This document shows positions 29,733 through 38,864 of a stretch of 50,312 bases of DNA, piece after piece (position 1 is the first letter of the stretch; each line of letters opens with the position of its first letter). The notes below the pieces were generated by a model that did not search any database, was not told where the DNA came from, and saw nothing but the letters and a program-made list of their open reading frames with translations. The position numbers and the translations under genes were made by a program. Source of the stretch: Rugosibacter sp. (GTDB taxonomy: Bacteria > Pseudomonadota > Gammaproteobacteria > Burkholderiales > Rhodocyclaceae); contig JAUSMB010000038.1 in assembly GCA_030645365.1 (NCBI GenBank), positions 1-50,312 of the forward strand. Direction: 5' to 3'.

Positions 29733-29769
29733 TCCTAACCTATCGAATGGCGTTAGCATCCATCCCACT

Positions 29770-30558
29770 ATGGATTTCACATTTATCCCTGCACTCTCTC
29801 TTTCCGGCCTGATTGTCGGCTTGCTGGTCGGCCTGACGGGCGTTGGCGGCGGCTCGCTGATGACGCCGATTCTTGTGCTGCTCTTTGGCTTCAAACCAGC
29901 CACCGCAGTAGGCACTGACTTGCTCTACGCGGCGATCACCAAGAGCGGCGGTAGCTGGGTGCATCATCGCCACGGCAATATCGACTGGCGCATTACCGGC
30001 CGCATGGCTTTAGGCAGTGTGCCGGCGGCGGCCATATCACTATTGATCATTGCCAATCTGGGCATCGATAACCACGGTACCGCCCACATCATTACCAGCG
30101 CGCTGGGTGTGGCGTTGGTCCTCACTGCGGGGTCGTTGCTGTTTCGCCAGCGCCTGCTGACATTCGCGCAGCGCCATATCGGACAATCATTGAACGAACG
30201 GCAAACCGTGCGGCTCACTATCCTGGTCGGCGCGATTGTGGGTACACTTGTCGCCTGGACTTCGGTTGGTGCGGGGGCGCTGGGCGTCACGGCGCTGCTG
30301 TTTTTATACCCGCGCCTGGCCACCATCCGTATTGTCGGCGCCGACATTGCGCATGCCGTGCCACTCACGCTGGTTGCCGGCCTCGGGCACTGGTATCTGG
30401 GCAGCGTGGATGTGCCACTATTGCTGAACCTGTTGATAGGCTCATTGCCCGGCATTGCGCTGGGCAGCCATTTTGCCGCGCGAGTGCCCGAACGGGGCTT
30501 GCGCTCACTCCTCGCCGCCGTGCTGCTCCTAGTCGGCGGTAAACTCATCCTCGCCTGA
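29770..30558 (+). CDS. TauE/SafE family sulfite/sulfonate-type transporter
   Basis: Inner-membrane permease of 262 residues. It has about eight hydrophobic segments and the family's two glycine-rich repeats, [20 protein letters not shown] near residue 20 and [20 protein letters not shown] near residue 160. Family members export sulfite or sulfoacetate, or take up small anions. Being first in the operon before cysI and cysHDN, divergent from the CysB-type regulator, suggests transport of sulfate or export of excess sulfite, but direction cannot be read from the sequence. No clear ribosome site precedes the ATG. Confidence 0.85.
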   Translation: MDFTFIPALSLSGLIVGLLVGLTGVGGGSLMTPILVLLFGFKPATAVGTDLLYAAITKSGGSWVHHRHGNIDWRITGRMALGSVPAAAISLLIIANLGIDNHGTAHIITSALGVALVLTAGSLLFRQRLLTFAQRHIGQSLNERQTVRLTILVGAIVGTLVAWTSVGAGALGVTALLFLYPRLATIRIVGADIAHAVPLTLVAGLGHWYLGSVDVPLLLNLLIGSLPGIALGSHFAARVPERGLRSLLAAVLLLVGGKLILA

Positions 30559-30576
30559 ATTTTCGACGAAAACACC

Positions 30577-32265
30577 ATGTACCACTACGACGCAACCGAT
30601 AAAGCCATCGTGCAGGCACGGGTCAGGCAGTTCCGTGGCCAGACCGAACGTTTTCTTGCCGGGCAACTGAGCGAAGACGATTTTCGTCCGCTACGCTTGC
30701 AAAACGGGCTATACATCCAGCGCCATGCGCCAATGCTGCGCATGGCGATTCCGTATGGCCTGCTTTCATCCACCCAGCTGCGCACACTGGCCGATATCAC
30801 TGGTCGTTATGATCGCGGCACGGGGCATTTCACCACGCGGCAAAATCTGCAACTCAACTGGATCGAATTGTCCAAGGTGCCGGACATCCTGGAGCAACTG
30901 GCCAGCGTAGAAATGCACGCTATCCAGACTTCCGGCAATTGCATCCGCAACATCACCACCGATCAGTTCGCTGGCATTGCGGAAGATGAAATCGCTGACC
31001 CGCGGCCGTGGGCCGAAGTGTTGCGCCAGTGGTCAACGTTTCATCCGGAGTTTGCCTACCTGCCGCGCAAATTCAAGGTGGCCATCAGCGGTTCACTTGA
31101 TGATCGCGCCGCCATTCGGGTGCATGACCTGGGCCTGCAATTGGTAAAAAATGACGCGGGAGAAATTGGTTTCACAGTATATGCCGGCGGCGGCCTGGGG
31201 CGCACCCCACTCATCGGGCAAAAGATGATCGACTTCCTGCCCTGGCAGCATCTGCTGACCTACAGCGAAGCGCTGGTGCGGGTTTACAACCGTTACGGAC
31301 GGCGCGACAACCCGTACAAGGCGCGCATCAAGATTCTCGTCAAGGCCATCGGCAGCGAAGAATTCGCCCGCCAGGTGGAAGAAGAGTGGCTGCATATCAA
31401 GGATGGGCCGAACACGCTGACGGCGGAAGAAGTCGCGCGCGTGGCGAACCAGTTTGCATCACCGGCTTATGCCGCATATCCGGCCAGTACCAGTACATTG
31501 GCCAGCATCGCTACGCAACACAATGACAAAGCCTTCAGTCGTTGGCTGGAGCGCAACGTGCACGCGCACAAGATGCCCGGCTATGCGGCAGTCACCTTGT
31601 CGCTGAAAACACCCGGCGCTGCGCCCGGTGATGCGACGGTTGCGCAGATGGAAGCGGCAGCAGCACTGGCCGATGAATTCAGTTTTGGCGAACTGCGCGT
31701 TACCCACGAACAGAATCTGGTGCTTGTCGATGTGCCGCACAAGGATTTGCATGCCGTCTGGCAGCGCGCAAAAGCGTCCGGGCTGGCGAGCGCCAACATC
31801 GGCCTGTTGGCCGACATGATCGTCTGCCCCGGCGGGGATTTCTGCTCGCTGGCGAACGCCAAATCGCTGCCCATCGCGGCGGCCATCCATGAGCGCTTTG
31901 CCGACATGGATTATCTGTTCGACATTGGCGACCTGGAGCTGAACATTTCCGGCTGCATGAATTCCTGCGGCCATCATCACCTCGGCGCGATCGGCATTCT
32001 CGGCGTGGATAAGCATGGTGAAGAGTGGTATCAAATTACGCTCGGCGGCGCGCAAGGCAATGCCGCGCGCATCGGCGAAGTGATCGGCCGCTCGTTTGCG
32101 GCGGCTGAAATTCCCGATGTCATCGAGCGCATGATTGAAACCTATCTTGCCCAGCGCCATGCGGATGAAGCCTTCAAGGACACCGTGGCGCGCCTCGGCT
32201 TGCCGCCCTTCCGCGAAGCGGCGTACCGCAATAATGAATCCGCAGGAGAAGCTGCCCATGGCTAA
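30577..32265 (+). CDS. cysI: Assimilatory sulfite reductase, siroheme subunit (CysI-like)
   Basis: Reduces sulfite to sulfide on a coupled siroheme-[4Fe-4S] centre. The 562 residues have the two repeated ferredoxin-like halves (GHFTTRQNLQLNWI near 80). The cluster ligands are Cys417 and Cys423 in CPGGDFC, and Cys460 and Cys464 in SGCMNSCGH. Nitrite reductases share the fold, but linkage to cysHDN favours sulfite. No flavoprotein partner (CysJ) is present, so the electron donor is unknown, possibly ferredoxin. The DUF934 gene overlaps its last eight bases. Confidence 0.93.
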   Translation: MYHYDATDKAIVQARVRQFRGQTERFLAGQLSEDDFRPLRLQNGLYIQRHAPMLRMAIPYGLLSSTQLRTLADITGRYDRGTGHFTTRQNLQLNWIELSKVPDILEQLASVEMHAIQTSGNCIRNITTDQFAGIAEDEIADPRPWAEVLRQWSTFHPEFAYLPRKFKVAISGSLDDRAAIRVHDLGLQLVKNDAGEIGFTVYAGGGLGRTPLIGQKMIDFLPWQHLLTYSEALVRVYNRYGRRDNPYKARIKILVKAIGSEEFARQVEEEWLHIKDGPNTLTAEEVARVANQFASPAYAAYPASTSTLASIATQHNDKAFSRWLERNVHAHKMPGYAAVTLSLKTPGAAPGDATVAQMEAAAALADEFSFGELRVTHEQNLVLVDVPHKDLHAVWQRAKASGLASANIGLLADMIVCPGGDFCSLANAKSLPIAAAIHERFADMDYLFDIGDLELNISGCMNSCGHHHLGAIGILGVDKHGEEWYQITLGGAQGNAARIGEVIGRSFAAAEIPDVIERMIETYLAQRHADEAFKDTVARLGLPPFREAAYRNNESAGEAAHG

Positions 32266-32785
32266 GCAACTCATCAAGAATGATCAGCTCATTGACGATA
32301 ACTGGCAAGTGATTGCGCTGGCTGACGAAGCTACGCTCGAAGATGCCGCCGCACTGCCGATTCCTGCCGGCCCGGCAATTATCCCTGCGCTGGTGTGGCT
32401 GGCTCAGCGCGATGCGCTACGCTCACGCGCCGATGCGGGCGATATCGCCGTCTCGCTAGCGCCGACTTTTCGCGTCGAGGACATTGCGCAAGACGTGCAA
32501 CGGTTTGCGATGATCGCGGTTGAGTTCCCCAAATTCATCGACGGCCGTGGCTACTCCACCGCGCGCCTGTTGCGCGAACGCTATGCGTATCGTGGTGAAT
32601 TGCGCGCCGTGGGTAACATCGGCCGCGACCAACTGTTTTATCTCAAGCGCGTGGGCTTTGATGCTTTCCTTATCCCGCCAGGGCAGGATGCCGCAGCCGC
32701 GCTACAATCACTGAATGACTTTCCCGAGGTGTATCAGGGCGCAGTCGATCAGCCCTTGCCGCTGTTTCGTCGCCGTACTGCATAA
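32258..32785 (+). CDS. DUF934 protein of the sulfate-assimilation operon
   Basis: A 175-residue protein of a family found almost only beside sulfite reductase genes in proteobacteria; its role is unproven. Start ATG 32258 (MAKQLIKNDQLIDDNWQVI) has AGGAG ten bases upstream and overlaps cysI by eight bases; ATG 32234 is an alternative. The conserved core is FPKFIDGRGYSTARLLRERY, then ELRAVGNIGRDQLFYLKRVG. A dispersed-repeat copy is read antisense as AVSLAPTF just before the core. It likely helps assemble or feed electrons to CysI, which is inference from context. Confidence 0.88.
   Translation: MAKQLIKNDQLIDDNWQVIALADEATLEDAAALPIPAGPAIIPALVWLAQRDALRSRADAGDIAVSLAPTFRVEDIAQDVQRFAMIAVEFPKFIDGRGYSTARLLRERYAYRGELRAVGNIGRDQLFYLKRVGFDAFLIPPGQDAAAALQSLNDFPEVYQGAVDQPLPLFRRRTA
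32447..32470 (-). repeat. Dispersed 24-base repeat, copy 12 (inside DUF934 gene)
   Basis: 21/24 match, minus orientation, spacer CGAG as in copy 6. It is read antisense as AVSLAPTF. Confidence 0.8.
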
Positions 32786-32790
32786 CCATC

Positions 32791-33534
32791 ATGCCTACCC
32801 TGCCTGAACTTCCCGCCACGGTTGCCACCAAGGCGGCCACCGCCGTCAGTCTGCTCCGCGAGGCTGCCAGCCGCTATGCGCCAGTCGTTTTCGCCAACAG
32901 CCTGGGCGCCGAGGATATGCTGCTCACCGACCTGATCTGGCGCGAGCGCATCGCTATCGACATTTTTTCACTGGATACCGGACGCTTGCCTGCCGAAACC
33001 TATGCCTTGATCGCCACGGCGGAAAAGCACTATGGCCAGCGCATTGAACTGATTTTTCCACGGCCTGAGTCTGTCGAAGGCTTTGTGCAAAAGTATGGCA
33101 TCAACGGTTTCTATGACAGCATTGAAGCCCGCAAGGCCTGCTGCCACGCGCGCAAGGTGGAACCCTTGCAACGCGTGCTGGCCGGCAAAGGCGCCTGGGT
33201 TACCGGCCTGCGCGCAGCGCAATCGACCACGCGCGTCAATGTGGAACCGATTGCGCCGGACGATGCCAATGGGCTGGTCAAAATCAGCCCCCTGGCCGAC
33301 TGGAGCGAGGAAGAAGTCTGGGCTTACATCCGCACCAACAACGTGCCTTATAACGCTTTACATGACCAAGGCTATCCAAGCATAGGCTGCGCGCCCTGCA
33401 CACGAGCCATCCAGCCGGGTGAAGACATCCGCGCCGGGCGCTGGTGGTGGGAAAATCCGCAAACCAAGGAATGCGGGCTGCATATGGTGGATGGCCGCCT
33501 GCAACGCATCGTCAAAGAGGGAACATCGTCATGA
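32791..33534 (+). CDS. cysH: Adenylylsulfate (APS) reductase, assimilatory
   Basis: Reduces APS to sulfite with thioredoxin. The 247 residues have the PP-loop-like ANSLGAEDML and the substrate motif FSLDTGRLPAET. Both cysteine pairs that bind the [4Fe-4S] cluster are present: Cys117-Cys118 in KACCHARK and Cys200/Cys203 in GCAPCTR. The catalytic cysteine is Cys228 in KECGLH. The cluster cysteines separate APS reductases from PAPS reductases, so no APS kinase (cysC) is needed, and none is present. The stop overlaps the cysD ATG by four bases. Confidence 0.94.
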   Translation: MPTLPELPATVATKAATAVSLLREAASRYAPVVFANSLGAEDMLLTDLIWRERIAIDIFSLDTGRLPAETYALIATAEKHYGQRIELIFPRPESVEGFVQKYGINGFYDSIEARKACCHARKVEPLQRVLAGKGAWVTGLRAAQSTTRVNVEPIAPDDANGLVKISPLADWSEEEVWAYIRTNNVPYNALHDQGYPSIGCAPCTRAIQPGEDIRAGRWWWENPQTKECGLHMVDGRLQRIVKEGTSS

Positions 33535-34454
33535 GCAATTTAGCTCAATTACCCAAACACACGCTTTCGCATCTCGACTGGCTCGAATCCGAATCCATTT
33601 ACATTCTGCGCGAAGTGGCGGGGCAATGTGCCAATCCTGCGCTGCTGTTTTCGGGCGGAAAGGATTCCATTGTTCTGCTGCGCCTGGCAGAGAAAGCCTT
33701 CCGTCCCGGCCGCTTTCCCTTTCCCTTGCTGAACATTGATACCGGGCACAACTATCCGGAAGTGCTGGCATTTCGCGACTATCGTGCAGCACAGCTTGGC
33801 GAGCGCCTGATTGTGCGCTCGGTTGAAGATTCGATGCAGCGCGGCACCGTGGTTTTGAAGTCGCCCGATGAATTGCGCAACAAGCATCAATCAGTCACGC
33901 TGCTGGAAGCGATTGAAGAATTCGGTTTTGATTGCTGCATCGGTGGCGCACGGCGCGACGAAGAGAAGGCGCGCGCCAAAGAACGAATTTTTTCTTTCCG
34001 TGACGAGTTTGGCCAGTGGGACCCGAAAAATCAGCGCCCGGAGTTGTGGGATTTATTCAACGCCCGCGTGCACAAGGGCGAAAACATCCGCGCCTTCCCG
34101 ATTTCCAACTGGACAGAGCTGGACGTCTGGCAATACATCGGCCGCGAGCAGCTTGAGATACCTGCCATCTATTTTTCGCATCAGCGCCCTATCGTGCGAC
34201 GTAGCGGCCTGTTGCAGCCGGTAACGGAGCTGACGCCCGCGAACCCGGGCGAGGCTATCGAGCAGATGATGGTGCGCTTCCGCACGCTGGGCGATGTGAC
34301 CTGCACCGCGCCTGTGGAGTCTGATGCCGACACGCTGGAAAAAATTATTTTGGAAACAGCGAGCACAACCATTACCGAACGCGGCGCAACGCGGCTTGAT
34401 GATCAAACCTCGGAAGCTTCCATGGAACAACGCAAGAAAGAGGGATATTTCTAA
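33531..34454 (+). CDS. cysD: Sulfate adenylyltransferase subunit 2
   Basis: Catalytic subunit of ATP sulfurylase, making APS from sulfate and ATP with CysN. Starting at ATG 33531 (MSNLAQLPKHTLSHLDWLE) gives 307 residues, the usual size; the frame is open further upstream inside cysH. The ATP pyrophosphatase loop is LLFSGGKDSIVLL (SGGKDS at 41-46), with GGARRDEEKARAKERIFS and FPISNWTELDVWQYI further on. It overlaps cysH by four bases and cysN by one, so all three are translated together. Confidence 0.96.
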   Translation: MSNLAQLPKHTLSHLDWLESESIYILREVAGQCANPALLFSGGKDSIVLLRLAEKAFRPGRFPFPLLNIDTGHNYPEVLAFRDYRAAQLGERLIVRSVEDSMQRGTVVLKSPDELRNKHQSVTLLEAIEEFGFDCCIGGARRDEEKARAKERIFSFRDEFGQWDPKNQRPELWDLFNARVHKGENIRAFPISNWTELDVWQYIGREQLEIPAIYFSHQRPIVRRSGLLQPVTELTPANPGEAIEQMMVRFRTLGDVTCTAPVESDADTLEKIILETASTTITERGATRLDDQTSEASMEQRKKEGYF

Positions 34455-35749
34455 TGAGTGCCACTGACCATTTACCCGAAACCCACATGGCAGAAACTGA
34501 TGCCGGGCTACTGCGCTTTCTCACCTGCGGTAGTGTGGATGATGGCAAGAGCACATTAATCGGGCGGCTGTTGTTCGATACCAAAACCATTCTGGCCGAC
34601 ACGCTCTCTGCCATTGAACGCACCTCGCATCGGCGCGGCCTCGATGCGGTCGATCTTTCCTTGCTAACCGATGGCTTGCAGGCAGAGCGCGAGCAAGGTA
34701 TCACCATTGATGTCGCCTATCGCTATTTCAGCACTGGCACGCGTAAATACATTATTGCCGATGCGCCAGGCCATGAGCAGTACACGCGCAACATGGTTAC
34801 CGCGGCATCAACAGCCAATTTGGCCATTATCTTGATCGATGCACGCAAGGGCATACTCACACAGACGCGCCGCCACTCGTATCTTGCGCACCTTATGGGC
34901 ATTCCACACATTGTTGTTGCCATCAACAAGATGGATCTCGTGGATTACGATCAGGCAGTGTTCGAGCGCATCCGCACCGATTATCTGTCGTTTGCAGCCC
35001 ACCTGGGCATCAAGGATATTCGCTTCATTCCGATGTCTGCTCTCAAAGGCGACATGGTGGTTGACCGCAGTGAACAGATGAACTGGTATTCCGGCCCGAC
35101 ACTGCTTGACGTGCTGGAGAGAGCGCCAACAGCCCACAGCGAAATGGATGAACCCTTCCGTTTTCCAGTTCAGTTTGTCTGCCGTCCACATAGATCAGAT
35201 GACGCAAAACTACACGACTTTCGCGGCTTCATGGGTCGCGTTGAATCGGGCAGAATCAGTATCGGCGATGCAGTCACCGTGCTGCCTTCAGGCAAACAAA
35301 CCCGCGTCAAGGACATCCGCGTACTGGATAGCTCTTTCCCACATGCCTACGCTGAACAATCAATCACATTATTGCTTGAAGACGAAATCGATATATCGCG
35401 TGGTGACATGGTCGTGCAGTCTGAAAAGTCGGCGCTGGTGACACGGCAACTGGATGCAATGGTGTGCTGGTTAGCCGAGACGCCGCTCGACCTACAGCGC
35501 AAATATCTTATCCGCCAGACAACCCGTGAATCAAAAGCCGTGATTGCTACGATTGGGTTTCGCGTCGATATCAATACGCTCGATCGCATAGCGGTTGAGC
35601 GTCTCGAAATGAACGACATTGCGCATATTTCATTACGCCTGGCCCAACCCTTGAGTATTGATGCCTATGCAAAAAATCGTGCTACAGGGGCGTTTATCAT
35701 CATTGACGAATCAACCAATAACACCGTTGCGGCAGGAATGATTTTGTAG
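34454..35749 (+). CDS. cysN: Sulfate adenylyltransferase subunit 1 (GTPase)
   Basis: Regulatory GTPase of ATP sulfurylase. The 431 residues form an EF-Tu-like GTPase: P-loop GSVDDGKST (26-34), switch region EREQGITIDVAYRYF, G3 motif DAPGHEQYT and G4 motif NKMDL. Beta-barrel domains 2 and 3 follow. There is no fused APS kinase, in keeping with the APS-type CysH. In domain 3 a 23/24 copy of the dispersed repeat encodes EKSALVTRQLDA at a position where homologues have a similar-length sequence. It ends 18 bases before a strong bidirectional terminator. Confidence 0.95.
   Translation: MSATDHLPETHMAETDAGLLRFLTCGSVDDGKSTLIGRLLFDTKTILADTLSAIERTSHRRGLDAVDLSLLTDGLQAEREQGITIDVAYRYFSTGTRKYIIADAPGHEQYTRNMVTAASTANLAIILIDARKGILTQTRRHSYLAHLMGIPHIVVAINKMDLVDYDQAVFERIRTDYLSFAAHLGIKDIRFIPMSALKGDMVVDRSEQMNWYSGPTLLDVLERAPTAHSEMDEPFRFPVQFVCRPHRSDDAKLHDFRGFMGRVESGRISIGDAVTVLPSGKQTRVKDIRVLDSSFPHAYAEQSITLLLEDEIDISRGDMVVQSEKSALVTRQLDAMVCWLAETPLDLQRKYLIRQTTRESKAVIATIGFRVDINTLDRIAVERLEMNDIAHISLRLAQPLSIDAYAKNRATGAFIIIDESTNNTVAAGMIL
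35424..35447 (+). repeat. Dispersed 24-base repeat, copy 13 (inside cysN)
   Basis: 23/24 match, plus orientation, spacer TGAC. It is read in a different sense frame (KSALVTR) from the rsmE, lpdA and bioC copies. Confidence 0.9.
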
Positions 35750-35767
35750 GTAGGGCAGCAGGTTTCA

Positions 35768-35812
35768 CAGCTAATAAAAAAGCCAGACAATGTCTGGCTT
35801 TTTTATTAGCTG
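35768..35812. terminator. Bidirectional intrinsic terminator between cysN and rplQ
   Basis: Two 22-base arms, each pairing perfectly (CAGCTAATAAAAAAGCC..., and its complement), flank one base at 35790. The GC core AGCCAGACA/TGTCTGGCT is bounded by six A on one side and six T on the other, so it works on both strands. It ends both the cys operon and the alpha operon. Confidence 0.95.
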
Positions 35813-35831
35813 GCAGATGCACCCAGAAAAA

Positions 35832-36227
35832 CTAGCTAGCGCTTTCAGTTTCTTCCGCTGCAACCACCTCGGGGCGATCAAGCAGTTCAACATAAGCCAT
35901 CGGCGCATTATCACCCACGCGAAAACCCATTTTCAGGATACGCAGGTAGCCGCCATTGCGGCTAGCGTAGCGCTGGCCCAGCTCGTTGAAAATCTTGCCC
36001 ACGATGTCGCGATCGCGTGTACGATCAAACGCTAGACGGCGATTAGCCAAACTAGGTTTTTTACCTAAAGTAATCAGTGGCTCCACAACGCGCCGCAACT
36101 CTTTCGCTTTGGGTAGCGTTGTTTTGATGACTTCATGACGAAGAAGAGATACCGCCATATTCCGCAACATTGCCTGGCGGTGAGCGGAAGTACGATTAAG
36201 TTTCCGCAATCCATTACCGTGACGCAT
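35832..36227 (-). CDS. rplQ: 50S ribosomal protein L17
   Basis: Large-subunit protein at the exit-tunnel region. It has 131 residues, typical. It opens with [20 protein letters not shown], the L17 signature, and includes [17 protein letters not shown]; the last 15 residues are acidic ([11 protein letters not shown]). Last gene of the alpha operon, 82 bases after rpoA and 20 bases before the shared terminator. The gap to rpoA holds only short inverted repeats. Confidence 0.97.
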   Translation of the reverse strand: MRHGNGLRKLNRTSAHRQAMLRNMAVSLLRHEVIKTTLPKAKELRRVVEPLITLGKKPSLANRRLAFDRTRDRDIVGKIFNELGQRYASRNGGYLRILKMGFRVGDNAPMAYVELLDRPEVVAAEETESAS

Positions 36228-36309
36228 GATTATTACCTCGTTTTTTTACGATTACCGCGCAATGCAAGTAACCGGTTAATGGTTATCGAGTATTAAAAAA
36301 TACAACAAA

Positions 36310-37287
36310 TCAGGCTAGTTTTTCCAAGCCTTCAGGCGGCCACCCGTCCAATCGCATTCCCAGCGAAAGACCACGTGTAGCCAACACTTCTTTAATTTCA
36401 TTCAGTGACTTACGACCCAAATTGGGCGTCTTGAGAAGCTCGGACTCCGTACGCTGAATCAAATCACCGATATAGTAAATATTTTCGGCCTTCAGGCAGT
36501 TTGCTGACCTAACGGTGAGTTCAAGATCATCCACTGGACGAACAAGAATAGGGGAAACAGATGCACCTTCAGCAGATTCAGCTGACGCCGCAGTACCTTC
36601 AAGATCAGCAAAAAACGAGAGCTGCTCCATCAAAATTCGAGCAGCCGTCCTGATTGCTTCTTCTGCGTTATCAATGGCACCATTAGTTTCGATGTCAAGA
36701 ATAAGCTTATCCATATCTGTACGCTGTTCAACGCGCGCAGACTCAACCGAATAACTGACACGACGAACTGGACTGAACGAAGCATCAAGCATGATCTGCC
36801 CAATGGCCATGTTTTCCCTTGCAATTTGACGTTGATTCGCTGGAATATACCCACGACCAGACTCAACGCGAATCTCCATTTTCAACTGACCACCAGGGGC
36901 AATATGCGCAATCACATGCTCAGGATTAACAATTTCAATGTCATGCCCACCAACAATATCTGCAGCAGTAACAACACCTTCGCCCACCTTGCTTACCGTC
37001 AGGATAGCCTCACGGCGATTGTGCATCTTGATGACAACGCCTTTCACATTCAAAAGGATATCAACTACATCCTCGCGAACGCCATCTAAAGTTGAGTACT
37101 CATGAAGCACGCCTTCGATAGAAACTTCAGTCGGCGCAACGCCTTCAATAGAAGACAATAAAATTCGCCGCAAAGCATTGCCCAGAGTATGGCCAAAACC
37201 GCGCTCGAAAGGCTCCATGATGACACGTGCATGTAGAGGTGAAAGTTGCTGCACATCAATACTGCGTGGCTTAAGCAATGTTTGCAT
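36310..37287 (-). CDS. rpoA: RNA polymerase alpha subunit
   Basis: Assembly platform and activator contact of RNA polymerase. The 325 residues show the dimerisation domain ([19 protein letters not shown]-type sequence, [13 protein letters not shown]) and the C-terminal domain ([19 protein letters not shown], then [13 protein letters not shown]) joined by an Ala/Glu-rich linker. The C-terminal extension [12 protein letters not shown] is as in other betaproteobacteria. It is preceded by a 13-base perfect hairpin in the gap from rpsD. Confidence 0.98.
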   Translation of the reverse strand: MQTLLKPRSIDVQQLSPLHARVIMEPFERGFGHTLGNALRRILLSSIEGVAPTEVSIEGVLHEYSTLDGVREDVVDILLNVKGVVIKMHNRREAILTVSKVGEGVVTAADIVGGHDIEIVNPEHVIAHIAPGGQLKMEIRVESGRGYIPANQRQIARENMAIGQIMLDASFSPVRRVSYSVESARVEQRTDMDKLILDIETNGAIDNAEEAIRTAARILMEQLSFFADLEGTAASAESAEGASVSPILVRPVDDLELTVRSANCLKAENIYYIGDLIQRTESELLKTPNLGRKSLNEIKEVLATRGLSLGMRLDGWPPEGLEKLA

Positions 37288-37310
37288 TTACCTGTCCTTC
37301 CAATGGGAAT

Positions 37311-37339
37311 ACGCCTGACACCCGAAGGGTGTCAGGCGT
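37311..37339 (-). promoter_or_regulatory. Perfect 13-base hairpin between rpsD and rpoA
   Basis: ACGCCTGACACCC and GGGTGTCAGGCGT pair perfectly around three bases. On the minus strand it lies 10 bases after the rpsD stop and 23 bases before the rpoA ATG. It has no T-run, so it is more likely an mRNA processing or stability element than a terminator. Confidence 0.7.
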
Positions 37340-37349
37340 GAAACTACGA

Positions 37350-37979
37350 TTAACGCGAGTACAGTTCGACGACCAAGCCTTCGTTGATAGAAGACGGCAA
37401 GTCTTGGCGCGCTGGATAGTTCTTGAAAACTCCACGCCCACTTTTAATATCTACTTCTAGCCACTCAGGGAACCCTCGGCCTTCAGCTGCATCAAGTGCG
37501 GCTTTTGTTCTGAGTTGAAGCTTAGTTTTATCGAACAACTGAATCACATCACCTGGGCGGCAGTTATAAGAGGGTACATCAACCCGCTTCCCGTTCACAA
37601 GGACACCGTTATGACGAACGACTTGACGTGCTTCGGCGCGCGAAATACCAAAGCCCATACGGTAAGCAACGGTATCAAGGCGACCCTCAAGAAGTTGCAA
37701 GAGATTTTCGCCAGTTGCGCCTTTTTTAAGATCAGCAGCGCCAAAAATCTTACGGAATTGACGCTCGAGAATGCCATAAATCCGACGAATTTTTTGTTTC
37801 TCGCGAAGCTGGGTACCATAGCCAGAGAGGCGTTGGCCAGACTTTTGTCCATGCTGACCAGGCGCATAGGCACGCCGCTCAACTGAGCACTTATCAGTAA
37901 AACACTTTTCGCCTTTCAAAAACAGCTTCTCGCCTTCACGGCGACATTGGCGGCATTTTGGGTCTAGATTACGAGCCAT
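37350..37979 (-). CDS. rpsD: 30S ribosomal protein S4
   Basis: Primary 16S binding protein and, in E. coli, translational repressor of the alpha operon. It has 209 residues. The N-terminus [20 protein letters not shown] keeps a cysteine pair, and the S4 RNA-binding domain is [20 protein letters not shown] with [16 protein letters not shown]. It is 20 bases after rpsK. The following hairpin separates it from rpoA. Confidence 0.98.
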   Translation of the reverse strand: MARNLDPKCRQCRREGEKLFLKGEKCFTDKCSVERRAYAPGQHGQKSGQRLSGYGTQLREKQKIRRIYGILERQFRKIFGAADLKKGATGENLLQLLEGRLDTVAYRMGFGISRAEARQVVRHNGVLVNGKRVDVPSYNCRPGDVIQLFDKTKLQLRTKAALDAAEGRGFPEWLEVDIKSGRGVFKNYPARQDLPSSINEGLVVELYSR

Positions 37980-37999
37980 ACAGTCGTGTCCTTCTTGCG

Positions 38000-38389
38000 T
38001 CAGATGCGACGGCGCTTAGGTGGCCGGCATCCATTGTGGGGGATAGGAGTAATGTCAGTAATGCTGGTAATTTTCATACCCAACGCATTCAGGGCGCGAA
38101 CCGCAGACTCACGTCCCGGACCTGGGCCTTTGATCCGAACTTCTAGGTTTTTAACGCCACACTCCTGAGCCGCTTTGCCGGCAGCTTCAGCAGCGATCTG
38201 TGCAGCAAACGGTGTCGATTTACGCGAACCCTTAAAACCAGCACCGCCAGAGGTTGCCCACGAAAGCGCATTACCCTGACGATCAGTGATCGTGATAATC
38301 GTATTATTGAAAGAAGCGTGAACATGGGCTATACCTTCCGCAATGTTCTTTTTGACTTTCTTTCTAATTTTAGGTGCAGTCTTAGCCAT
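38000..38389 (-). CDS. rpsK: 30S ribosomal protein S11
   Basis: Platform protein of the small subunit near the mRNA exit. The 129 residues include [20 protein letters not shown], the conserved [20 protein letters not shown] and the C-terminal [18 protein letters not shown]. It is 15 bases after rpsM in the alpha operon. Confidence 0.98.
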   Translation of the reverse strand: MAKTAPKIRKKVKKNIAEGIAHVHASFNNTIITITDRQGNALSWATSGGAGFKGSRKSTPFAAQIAAEAAGKAAQECGVKNLEVRIKGPGPGRESAVRALNALGMKITSITDITPIPHNGCRPPKRRRI

Positions 38390-38404
38390 TGATTAGTTTC
38401 CTAG

Positions 38405-38770
38405 TTACTTCTTAGCGCCAGCAATTGATTTCCGCGGCCCTTTGCGCGTACGTGCATTTGTACGGGTTCGCTGACCCCTGAGAGGCAAGCCACGGCGATG
38501 ACGAACGCCACGATAGCAGCCAAGGTCCATCAGACGCTTGATGCTCATCGTAACTTCACGACGTAAATCACCTTCTACTGTTATTTTCCCAACCTCGTCA
38601 CGCAAACGCTCAAGCTCCGTCTCTGTCAGCTCTTTAACTTTAACAGAACGCTTGATCCCGACGTTGTCACATATCTTCTGTGCACGCGTGCGGCCGATGC
38701 CATAAATTGCCGTTAAAGCAATCTCTGTATGTTGGTGATTTGGAATATTAACGCCTGCTATACGAGCCAT
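38405..38770 (-). CDS. rpsM: 30S ribosomal protein S13
   Basis: Head protein contacting the P-site tRNA and the L5 bridge. The 121 residues show [20 protein letters not shown], a helix-hairpin-helix [13 protein letters not shown] and the basic tail [19 protein letters not shown]. First gene of the alpha operon: a strong promoter lies 66 bases upstream of the ATG, in the 90-base gap after rpmJ. That gap would hold the S4-responsive leader in E. coli. Confidence 0.98.
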   Translation of the reverse strand: MARIAGVNIPNHQHTEIALTAIYGIGRTRAQKICDNVGIKRSVKVKELTETELERLRDEVGKITVEGDLRREVTMSIKRLMDLGCYRGVRHRRGLPLRGQRTRTNARTRKGPRKSIAGAKK

Positions 38771-38835
38771 GTGCTTACCTGTTCCTCGCCATTAAGCGGA
38801 TGTGAGTTGGTTATCCGTAAACCGGAAAACCGAAG

Positions 38836-38864
38836 ATTATATCTGATTCGCATTGCCCAATCAA
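38836..38864 (-). promoter_or_regulatory. Sigma-70-type promoter of the alpha operon (rpsM)
   Basis: On the minus strand TTGATT (38859-38864), a 17-base spacer and a perfect TATAAT (38836-38841). The -35 box overlaps the rpmJ stop codon. Transcription would start near 38829, giving a leader of about 59 bases before rpsM. Confidence 0.7.

Noticed and set aside
37125-37150. Possible repeat copy in rpoA around AGTCGGCGC
   Set aside because: Nine bases match and they encode the universal VAPTEVS motif of RpoA; the rest does not match.
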